A stretch of 6,395 bases of DNA from Candidatus Blautia equi (GTDB lineage: Bacteria; Bacillota; Clostridia; Lachnospirales; Lachnospiraceae). This document shows, piece after piece, positions 1 to 5,515 of this stretch. Each line of letters opens with the position of its first letter. The first letter of the stretch is position 1. The translations under genes were made by a program, and so were the position numbers. The stretch is taken from assembly GCA_018064695.1 (NCBI GenBank), contig JAGHUU010000152.1, positions 1 to 6,395 of the forward strand, in the 5' to 3' direction. The notes under the pieces are model-generated. The model did no database searches and was not told where the DNA came from. It saw only the letters and a program-made list of their open reading frames with translations.

Positions 1-63
1 GAGAGAATCGAACTCCCACCAAAGGTTTTGGAGACCCCTATCATACCATTTGACCAATCCCCT
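1..63 (-). tRNA. tRNA-Trp (anticodon CCA), 3' end cut by window edge
   Basis: On the minus strand the sequence folds as a tRNA. The 5' acceptor strand is AGGGGAT (57–63). The D arm is GTCA/TGAT around a GG-containing loop. The anticodon stem is GGGGT/ACCTT around the loop CTCCAAA, giving anticodon CCA at 29–31 (tryptophan). The T arm is GGGAG/CTCTC around TTCGATT. The window begins at the last base of the T stem, so the 3' acceptor strand, discriminator base and any encoded CCA lie outside. In many Firmicutes this gene precedes secE–nusG and the rplK–rplA ribosomal genes; that continuation is inferred and not visible here. Confidence 0.95.
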
Positions 64-83
64 ATATGCAATTTTCACTGTGC

Positions 84-132
84 TCGTTGACAGCTTCTAA
101 AGAATATCACATTTCACCGAAGCTGTCAACGA
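84..132. repeat. 14-bp perfect inverted repeat framing the tRNA-Trp promoter
   Basis: The arms are TCGTTGACAGCTTC (84–97) and its exact reverse complement (119–132), separated by 21 bases. The right arm contains the -35 hexamer of the tRNA promoter. The left arm covers its predicted start point, and the -10 lies in the loop. A run of six T follows the right arm on the plus strand (133–138), so the element looks like a terminator only in the plus direction, where no gene leads into it. On the minus strand, the direction of radA, no T-run follows. It may be an operator-like element, or a fold in radA read-through RNA; its role is not clear. Confidence 0.7.
101..129 (-). promoter_or_regulatory. 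Predicted vegetative promoter of tRNA-Trp
   Basis: Read on the minus strand, TTGACA (124–129, a perfect -35) is followed after exactly 17 bases by TATTCT (101–106, four of six -10 matches). The -10 is preceded by TG one base upstream, an extended -10 element. The predicted start falls near 94–95, leaving a leader of about 30 bases before the mature tRNA 5' end at 63. Whatever follows the tRNA outside the window may share this promoter. Confidence 0.75.
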
Positions 133-149
133 TTTTTTCTGAACTCACA

Positions 150-1523
150 TTAATTTTTTAAAATATAACGAATAGCGTCCTGGATCCAGGAGACGTAGAT
201 GAGCTCCATGCCCTCCACATTTTTTACAGAGGAGCGGCATACCTCCGGGAGAATCACGGTTTTAAAGCCCAGTTTCTTGGCCTCCGCTACTCTCTGCCCT
301 GCCATGCTGACGGCTCTGACCTCACCGCTTAAGCCCACCTCGCCAAAGGCTATGGTGGAATCCGGGATCACAATGTCCTTAAAACTGGAGACAATGGCCA
401 GCGAAATGCCAAGGTCAATGGCAGGCTCGGACATCTTAAGTCCGCCCGCGATATTTACATAGGCATCAGACGCAGAAAGATGAATGCCCACTTTCTTTTC
501 CAGCACTGCCATGAGCAGGTTTACACGGTTGAAATCCGTTCCGACGGAAGTACGGCGCGGAATACCGAAATTGCTCTGGCAAACCAGTGCCTGGATTTCC
601 ACCAGGATCGGTCTTGTGCCCTCCATAGAGCATGCCACAATAGAGCCGGAGGTGCCGGATGGTTTTCCGTTCAGCATATACTCCGATGGGTTTGCAACCT
701 CCACAAGGCCCACTTCCCTCATCTCAAAGACGCCGATCTCATTTGTGGAACCAAAACGGTTCTTCACTGCGCGTAAAATTCTGTAGGACGCATGGCGGTC
801 TCCCTCAAAATAGAGTACCGTATCCACCATATGCTCCAGCACACGCGGGCCTGCCACATTGCCTTCTTTAGTCACGTGGCCTACGATAAAGATGGACACG
901 CCAAGGCCTTTTGCAAGCTGCATCAGCACGTTGGTGGATTCCCTTACCTGGGAAACACTGCCGGGTGCGGAGCTGATCTCCTCATGGAACATGGTCTGGA
1001 TGGAGTCGATGACTACCACCTCAGGTTTCTTTCTCTCTATTACCTCTCGAACTGTTTCCAGATTGGTCTCGCAGAGCAGCTGCAGCTGGTCGGTAAATTC
1101 ACCGATGCGGTTTGCCCGGAGTTTGATCTGACGGAGGGACTCCTCTCCTGAAATGTACAGCACGGAGTTGCCCTTGGAGGAGACATTCCGGCACACCTGC
1201 AGGAGCAGGGTGGATTTTCCGATACCGGGATCACCGCCCACCAGGACCAGGGAGCCCGGCACAATGCCGCCGCCCAGTACACGGTCCAGCTCTTTGATAT
1301 CGGTGCTGAGTCGTTCATCCTCTGTGAGCTTAATGTCCCTGAGGATCATAGGTTCTTTTCTTTTTTCAGAAGAACTGCTGCCGGCGGAAGCGGTCTTCCT
1401 GTTGGAAACGGCCTCCTCTACAAAGGTGTTCCACTCCCGGCAGCCCGGACACTGCCCCATCCATTTTGGGGACTCGTATCCGCACTGCTGGCAGAAATAC
1501 ACGATTTTTTTATTTTTCAGCAT
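150..1523 (-). CDS. radA: DNA repair protein RadA (branch-migration helicase)
   Basis: RadA (Sms) is a RecA-like ATPase that drives branch migration of recombination intermediates and helps repair damaged forks. This 457-residue protein has the normal family length. It has an N-terminal C4 zinc finger (Cys11, Cys14, Cys25, Cys28), a low-complexity linker (about 40–58), Walker A GDPGIGKST (97–105), Walker B VVVIDSIQT with Asp173, and the RadA signature KNRFG (254–258). A C-terminal Lon-protease-like domain runs from about 280 to the end. The ATG is placed by the zinc finger beginning at residue 11, and overlaps the upstream gene's stop as ATGCTGA (7 bases shared). The only Shine-Dalgarno-like sequence is a modest GGAAG/GAAG stretch, so translational coupling is likely. 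It is the last protein gene of the gntR–clpC unit. No minus-strand terminator follows before the tRNA. Confidence 0.97.
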   Translation of the reverse strand: MLKNKKIVYFCQQCGYESPKWMGQCPGCREWNTFVEEAVSNRKTASAGSSSSEKRKEPMILRDIKLTEDERLSTDIKELDRVLGGGIVPGSLVLVGGDPGIGKSTLLLQVCRNVSSKGNSVLYISGEESLRQIKLRANRIGEFTDQLQLLCETNLETVREVIERKKPEVVVIDSIQTMFHEEISSAPGSVSQVRESTNVLMQLAKGLGVSIFIVGHVTKEGNVAGPRVLEHMVDTVLYFEGDRHASYRILRAVKNRFGSTNEIGVFEMREVGLVEVANPSEYMLNGKPSGTSGSIVACSMEGTRPILVEIQALVCQSNFGIPRRTSVGTDFNRVNLLMAVLEKKVGIHLSASDAYVNIAGGLKMSEPAIDLGISLAIVSSFKDIVIPDSTIAFGEVGLSGEVRAVSMAGQRVAEAKKLGFKTVILPEVCRSSVKNVEGMELIYVSWIQDAIRYILKN

Positions 1524-1930
1524 TTTACGATCTTCACTTCCACGCGGTCTGCGCTGTCAAGCTCTGCATTAAAAGAAAGCTTTCCGCCCAGGTTGGTCTT
1601 CATGGTTCCGATGGATGCACCGTTTAAGATGACCTCATACTCGGTGTCTGCCTCCAGCTCCACGGTAACCTGTGCAACCTCCGGTCCTTCTACTGCAAAG
1701 GTGGTAGTCACGCCGTCCTGCGCCAGATCATATACGCTGGTTCCGGGTACGGACTCATAAACAAATAATCCGTTTCTCTCAAGCTTGGTGATCTCTTTAA
1801 AGGTTTTTACTTTATAGATGTCCCCCTGAAATACAAAGTCGGAAACCTTGGATTTCTGTGCAAGCTCGTAGTTTCCAAAGCTGATGGTACCGTTCTCTTC
1901 GATTCTGATAAGTTCTTTTACTGCTGCCAT
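1517..1930 (-). CDS. Conserved small cytoplasmic protein of unknown function, between clpC and radA
   Basis: A 137-residue protein with no signal peptide or membrane segment, so probably cytoplasmic. The N-terminal part (about 1–55) is polar. The rest shows alternating hydrophobic residues typical of a beta sandwich. The stretch from about 87 to 125 (EYEVILNG, then GTMKTNLGGKLSF) resembles the small beta domains found at the ends of carbohydrate-active enzymes. From memory, relatives in Lachnospiraceae carry the database name 'endosialidase', but I see no catalytic domain and would not trust that as a function. Its only cysteine is the last residue (137). An AAAGGA site (1939–1944) lies 8 bases before the ATG. 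Its stop overlaps the radA start, which suggests co-translation. The gene is 54 bases downstream of clpC with no terminator between. Real gene: high confidence; function: unknown. Confidence 0.85.
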   Translation of the reverse strand: MAAVKELIRIEENGTISFGNYELAQKSKVSDFVFQGDIYKVKTFKEITKLERNGLFVYESVPGTSVYDLAQDGVTTTFAVEGPEVAQVTVELEADTEYEVILNGASIGTMKTNLGGKLSFNAELDSADRVEVKIVKC

Positions 1931-1946
1931 TTTTCATGTCCTTTCC

Positions 1947-1959
1947 GGGCAGAATGCCC
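1947..1959 (-). other. Small hairpin upstream of the unknown gene's ribosome binding site
   Basis: On the minus strand GGGCA and TGCCC form a 5-bp, G/C-rich stem around a 3-base loop. It ends two bases before the GGAAAGGA ribosome binding region of the 137-residue protein. No T-run follows, so it is not a terminator. It could mildly affect mRNA processing or translation between clpC and the next gene, or be chance. Confidence 0.3.
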
Positions 1960-1984
1960 TGCATGTATGTTCACTTTGTTCTCT

Positions 1985-4441
1985 TTATTTCTTTACTTTA
2001 AAACTGATCTTGCCTCCGGCAAAGGATACGTGTACCTGGTCGCCCCGTTTGATCTTGCCTTCCAGGATCTCGTTTGCCATGGCATCCTCGATCTTTGTCT
2101 GGATGGCACGTTTCAGTGGACGGGCACCGTATTTGCTGTCAAAGCCGGCCTCCGCAAGGTGATCTCTCACGGATGAGGATACCTTAAGGGTGATCTCCAT
2201 CTGCTCCAGACATCTCTTCTCCAGAGATTTCAGGAACAGGGTGACGATCTGTTTGATGTGCTCTTTGTTCAGTGCATGGAATACAATGATCTCATCAATT
2301 CGGTTCAGGAACTCCGGCTTGAACAGGCGGCGTACCTCCTCCATGACGCTGGATTTCATGCGCTCGTAATCCTGTTTTTCATTGTCACCGGATACGAATC
2401 CCAGTCTCTTTGGTTCAATGATGGACTGAGCACCGGCATTGGAGGTCATGATGATGATGGTCTGCTTGAAGTCCACTTTTCTTCCGTGGGCATCGGTGAT
2501 GTGTCCGTCGTCCAGCACCTGAAGCAGGATGTTGAAGACATCCGGATGTGCTTTTTCGATCTCATCAAAGAGGATCACACTGTATGGATTTCTTCTCACC
2601 TTTTCGCTGAGCTGTCCGCCCTCGTCATAGCCCACGTATCCCGGAGGGGATCCGATGAGCTTGGATACGCTGTGCTTCTCCATATATTCGGACATATCCA
2701 CGCGGATCATGGCCTGCTCGCTGCCAAAGACGGCTTCCGCAAGGGCCTTGGATAACTCTGTTTTACCTACACCGGTAGGTCCAAGGAACAGGAAGGATCC
2801 GATTGGTCTTGCGGGATCTTTCAGTCCTACGCGGCCTCGCTTAACTGCCTGGGATACTGCTTTCACAGCTTCCTCCTGGGCAATGACACGCTTATGCAGC
2901 TCCTGCTCCAGACGGGCCAGGCGTTTTGTCTCGCCCTCTGTAAGCTTCTGTACTGGAATCTTGGTCCAGTCGGAAACAATATCTGCAATGGCGGCCTCTG
3001 TCACCACCAGAGTCTTTTTCCGGTTCTTTTTCTGCTGTCTGGTCTTTAACTTTTCCAGCTGACGCTCCATGACCTGCTGTACCAGCTGTACCTCTCTGGC
3101 CTCCTCAAGATTGCCGGAGCGGATGGCATCCTCTTTTTTCTGCACCAGTTCACGGATCTGTTCCTCCAGATCCTCAAGCTCTGTGCCTGCGCCAAAGCCC
3201 TCCAGCTGTACTTTGGAGGATGCTTCGTCAAGGATATCGATGGCCTTATCCGGGAGGAAACGATCATTGATGTAACGCTCGGACATATATACCGCTGCTT
3301 CCACTGCGGAATCTTCGATTACTACACCGTGGTGTTTCTCATAATACGGCTTCAGTCCCTGTAAGATGGCAACTGCCTCCTCTTTTGTAGGCTCCTCTAC
3401 GGTGACAGGCTGGAAACGGCGCTCCAGAGCGGCGTCCTTTTCGATATATTTTCTGTACTCCTCAAGGGTAGTGGCTCCGATCATCTGGATCTCGCCTCTT
3501 GAGAGGGATGGTTTTAAAATGTTGGAGGCGTCCAGAGAGCCCTCGGCTCCGCCTGCGCCTATAATTGTATGAAGCTCATCGATAAAGAGAAGTACGTTGG
3601 AGTTCTCCCGCACCTCTGCGATGACGTTTTTGATTCTCTCCTCAAACTCACCGCGGTACTTGCTGCCGGCCACCATGCCGGACATATCCAGAACTACCAC
3701 TCGCTTATCCTTCACGGTATCCGGCACATTGCCGTTTACGATGCGCTGTGCAAGGCCTTCCACAATGGCAGTCTTGCCTACGCCCGGTTCGCCAACCAGA
3801 CATGGATTATTCTTGGTGCGGCGGCTTAAGATCTGGATCAGTCGGCTGATCTCCTTCTCTCTGCCCACCACAGGGTCCAGTTTTCCTTCCGCTGCGATGG
3901 CGGTCATATCCCTGCTGTACTGGTCCAGCACAGGGGTAGCCTGGGCATCCTTTCCCCTCTGGCCGCGGCCCTGCTGGTATTCCTCCGCAAGGGCTTCGCC
4001 CTCGTATCCCATGGCGTTTAAAATGGCGGCATAGAGTTTTTTGATCTGCACGTTCATGGTGACTAACAGTCTGGTGGCAACGCAGTCTGTCTCTTTTAAC
4101 AGTCCCAGAAGCAGATGTTCTGTGCCTATGGTGCCATCCCCGTAATTCTGGGCTTCCAGAGCCGCATTTTCAAGTGCAATGTTAGCCCTTGGGCTGTATT
4201 GCACCTCGGCATCCATCACTGCGGTATCGCCGGATGGGTTGACCAGCTGTTCCATCAGCTCCTTCAGCCTATCTGTTTCCACATGGAACTCCCGCAGTAC
4301 CATGCCGGCTGTGCCCTCTTTTTCCTTTAAAAGGCCAAGCAGAATGTGCTCGGTACCTATGTAGGCATGTTTGCCGGCATTGGCAGCCCGCCGCGCTAAA
4401 TGCAGCGCCCCGGAAGCCTCCCTGGTAAACTTATTTTCCAT
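1985..4441 (-). CDS. clpC: ATP-dependent Clp protease ATP-binding subunit ClpC
   Basis: ClpC is a Hsp100 AAA+ unfoldase that feeds proteins to ClpP in the cytoplasm. The 818 residues match the family length. Domains in order: the double Clp_N repeat (1–145) with two GTEH motifs (Glu31, Glu108); AAA module 1 with Walker A GEPGVGKT (217–224), Walker B LLFIDE (284–289) and pore loop KYRG (261–264); a UVR-type middle domain (about 423–460); AAA module 2 with Walker A GPTGVGKT (554–561), Walker B VILFDE (622–627), pore loop GYVGY (601–605), sensor-1 TSNAG (666–670) and sensor-2 GARPLKR (772–778). LGF (680–682) matches the ClpP-docking loop, so this is a protease partner and not a ClpB-type disaggregase. 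A perfect AGGAGG (4447–4452) sits 5 bases before the ATG. It lies 59 bases after a GntR regulator; the ctsR–mcsA–mcsB genes usual in Bacillus are not adjacent. Confidence 0.97.
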   Translation of the reverse strand: MENKFTREASGALHLARRAANAGKHAYIGTEHILLGLLKEKEGTAGMVLREFHVETDRLKELMEQLVNPSGDTAVMDAEVQYSPRANIALENAALEAQNYGDGTIGTEHLLLGLLKETDCVATRLLVTMNVQIKKLYAAILNAMGYEGEALAEEYQQGRGQRGKDAQATPVLDQYSRDMTAIAAEGKLDPVVGREKEISRLIQILSRRTKNNPCLVGEPGVGKTAIVEGLAQRIVNGNVPDTVKDKRVVVLDMSGMVAGSKYRGEFEERIKNVIAEVRENSNVLLFIDELHTIIGAGGAEGSLDASNILKPSLSRGEIQMIGATTLEEYRKYIEKDAALERRFQPVTVEEPTKEEAVAILQGLKPYYEKHHGVVIEDSAVEAAVYMSERYINDRFLPDKAIDILDEASSKVQLEGFGAGTELEDLEEQIRELVQKKEDAIRSGNLEEAREVQLVQQVMERQLEKLKTRQQKKNRKKTLVVTEAAIADIVSDWTKIPVQKLTEGETKRLARLEQELHKRVIAQEEAVKAVSQAVKRGRVGLKDPARPIGSFLFLGPTGVGKTELSKALAEAVFGSEQAMIRVDMSEYMEKHSVSKLIGSPPGYVGYDEGGQLSEKVRRNPYSVILFDEIEKAHPDVFNILLQVLDDGHITDAHGRKVDFKQTIIIMTSNAGAQSIIEPKRLGFVSGDNEKQDYERMKSSVMEEVRRLFKPEFLNRIDEIIVFHALNKEHIKQIVTLFLKSLEKRCLEQMEITLKVSSSVRDHLAEAGFDSKYGARPLKRAIQTKIEDAMANEILEGKIKRGDQVHVSFAGGKISFKVKK

Positions 4442-4460
4442 AATATCCTCCTAAAAATTG

Positions 4461-4506
4461 CAGATATAATCATCAGATAAAATAATCAGATATAAATCAC
4501 TCAGAT
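4461..4506. repeat. Short A/T-rich direct repeats in the gntR–clpC gap
   Basis: On the plus strand CAGAT recurs at 4461, 4474, 4487 and 4502 (spacings 13, 13 and 15 bases), each within a longer A/T-rich unit like CAGATATAATCAT. The fourth copy runs into the end of the GntR coding region, whose TGA stop is at 4501–4503. The units are imperfect. They could be regulator sites in front of clpC, or a slippage-prone leftover. No convincing -35/-10 pair accompanies them. Confidence 0.5.
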
Positions 4507-4872
4507 GTAATACTCATCGTAGATCTCATCAATTAGTGCATGCACATCGGCTCTGGAGACCTGCTTGCAGTGACCGCGGGCAAGCGCCAGCAGAAGATAC
4601 TGCTTCATTTCCTCCATGGCTTTGATCTTATCCACATCCACTGCGATCACCGCGCCGCGTCTTCTGTCGATCATGACAAACCCCTGCTGACGCAGCATGG
4701 CGTAGGATTTATTTACCGTGTGCATATTAATACCAATGGACTCTGCCATGGCTCTGACTGAAGGAAGGACGTCCCCCTCCCGCAGCTGTGCTGTGGCAAT
4801 TCCCATAATGATCTGATTTGTCAGCTGCATATAAATAGCTTCATCACTCTGAAAATCAATCTTAATAACCAT
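4501..4872 (-). CDS. GntR-family transcriptional regulator, YtrA-like
   Basis: A 123-residue DNA-binding regulator. Residues about 10–78 form the GntR winged helix: an N-terminal helix (AIYMQLTNQIIMGIA), the family signature LPSVRAMAESIGINMHTVNK containing the helix-turn-helix, and a basic wing (DRRRGAV, 69–75). The C-terminal tail (about 81–123) is short and helical, as in the YtrA subfamily, and lacks the large ligand-binding domain of other GntR proteins. Typical YtrA relatives sit beside ABC transporter genes, and none is here. The start follows a purine-rich site (AAGGAAGGGGG) with about 6 bases of spacing. It is the first gene after a strong promoter with an inverted repeat at the start point, which suggests autoregulation and possibly control of clpC and radA downstream. 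The effector is unknown. Confidence 0.92.
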   Translation of the reverse strand: MVIKIDFQSDEAIYMQLTNQIIMGIATAQLREGDVLPSVRAMAESIGINMHTVNKSYAMLRQQGFVMIDRRRGAVIAVDVDKIKAMEEMKQYLLLALARGHCKQVSRADVHALIDEIYDEYYI

Positions 4873-4890
4873 TTGCAGCCCCCTTCCTTT

Positions 4891-4912
4891 ACAGTCCTTA
4901 TGGTCGGACTGT
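4891..4912. promoter_or_regulatory. Candidate operator: 7-bp perfect inverted repeat at the gntR start point
   Basis: ACAGTCC (4891–4897) and GGACTGT (4906–4912) are perfect inverted arms around an 8-base spacer. The element begins at the predicted transcription start (about 4912–4913), just downstream of the -10. A dimeric GntR protein bound here would block initiation, so it is the best candidate for the autoregulatory site. It could instead act as a hairpin at the 5' end of the mRNA. Confidence 0.6.
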
Positions 4913-4919
4913 TATATTT

Positions 4920-4948
4920 ATTATAGCACACATTTCCCGTTTTTGCAA
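4920..4948 (-). promoter_or_regulatory. Predicted vegetative promoter of the gntR–clpC–radA unit
   Basis: On the minus strand a perfect TATAAT -10 (4920–4925) with an upstream TG (extended -10) lies 17 bases after TTGCAA (4943–4948, four of six -35 matches). The predicted start near 4912–4913 gives a leader of about 40 bases before the regulator's ATG. No CtsR-type GGTCAAA tandem or CIRCE element is visible nearby. Confidence 0.75.
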
Positions 4949-4994
4949 AAGAAAAGCTGTACGATGGAGTTCTGACGCTCCGCATCGTACAGCT
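4947..4994 (-). terminator. Rho-independent terminator of the purD–ogt unit
   Basis: A 12-bp perfect stem, AGCTGTACGATG (4955–4966) against CATCGTACAGCT (4983–4994), encloses a 16-base loop that can pair further (GGAG/CTCC). Read on the minus strand it is followed by TTTTCTTTT (4947–4955), the T-rich tail of an intrinsic terminator. It lies 23 bases after the ogt stop. The plus-strand side is less T-rich, so the main direction is that of ogt. Confidence 0.85.
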
Positions 4995-5017
4995 CTTATC
5001 TTTTAATAATGATCAGT

Positions 5018-5500
5018 TCATTTATCCTCAGCGATCACGCGCTTTTCAAGCTCCAGCAGATATCCCTTCATATCCAGTCCGGCGCTGTAGCCGCCTATGC
5101 TGCCGTCCCCGCGGATCACCCGGTGACAGGGGATCACGATACAGATGGGATTTCTTCCGTTGGCTTGGCCCACGGCTCTGGCGCATTTGCACTGCATCCG
5201 TTCTGCTTCCTCCCCATAGCTGATGGTCTCACCATAGGGGATCCCGCATAACGTATCCCAGGCTTTTCTCTGAAACGGTGTGCCCTCCGGCGCAAGGGGC
5301 AGATCAAAATCCCGCCTCACTCCGTCAAAATACTCCTGCAGCTGTGCCTTTGCCTGCAGAAGCAGGGGCGTTTCTTCCACGCACGCTCCCTCCGGGATAT
5401 CGGAACACCGGAGAAGCTGCGCAATCGCCTCGCCTCTCTGCAGAATTCTGAGTTTTCCCACAGGGGAATCCATGAACTGTACAAATGACTTCTGTTTCAT
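5018..5500 (-). CDS. ogt: Methylated-DNA–protein-cysteine S-methyltransferase (Ogt type)
   Basis: This suicide repair enzyme moves alkyl groups from O6-alkylguanine in DNA to its own cysteine. The 160-residue length fits the single-domain Ogt/MGMT class without an Ada regulatory domain. The active-site motif IPCHRVI contains the acceptor Cys125 and His126. Other family marks are TISYGE (92–97), the recognition-helix motif RAVGQANGRNP (108–118; Arg108 is the arginine finger) and GGYSAGLDMK (136–145). The N-terminal 70 residues form the variable beta domain, starting with the usual DSPVG (11–15). AGGCGG (5506–5511) lies 5 bases before the ATG, and purD ends 15 bases upstream, so the two genes are probably co-transcribed. 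No Ada-type inducible site is visible. Confidence 0.95.
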   Translation of the reverse strand: MKQKSFVQFMDSPVGKLRILQRGEAIAQLLRCSDIPEGACVEETPLLLQAKAQLQEYFDGVRRDFDLPLAPEGTPFQRKAWDTLCGIPYGETISYGEEAERMQCKCARAVGQANGRNPICIVIPCHRVIRGDGSIGGYSAGLDMKGYLLELEKRVIAEDK

Positions 5501-5515
5501 AACAGCCGCCTGAAA

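Noticed and set aside
87..115. Plus-strand promoter using the TTGACA at 87–92
   Set aside because: No -10-like hexamer lies 16–18 bases downstream, and no gene on the plus strand follows.
119..138. Terminator for radA formed by the 14-bp inverted repeat
   Set aside because: In the direction of radA transcription the hairpin is preceded by A's and followed by GCACAG, with no T-run. The T-run fits only plus-strand transcription.
199..1572. Plus-strand frames of 70–139 codons, plus a minus-strand frame at 1040–1318, overlapping radA
   Set aside because: RadA motifs run without interruption through the true frame. The others match no family I know.
2258..4364. Several plus-strand open frames of 68–165 codons inside clpC
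   Set aside because: They are shadows of a fully conserved ClpC frame, with compositions expected from its reverse complement and no promoters or ribosome binding sites of note.
4873..4950. CtsR (GGTCAAA tandem) or CIRCE (HrcA) heat-shock operator before gntR–clpC
   Set aside because: Neither motif is present. The only GGTCAAA I noticed falls inside the D arm of the tRNA-Trp gene and is a single copy.
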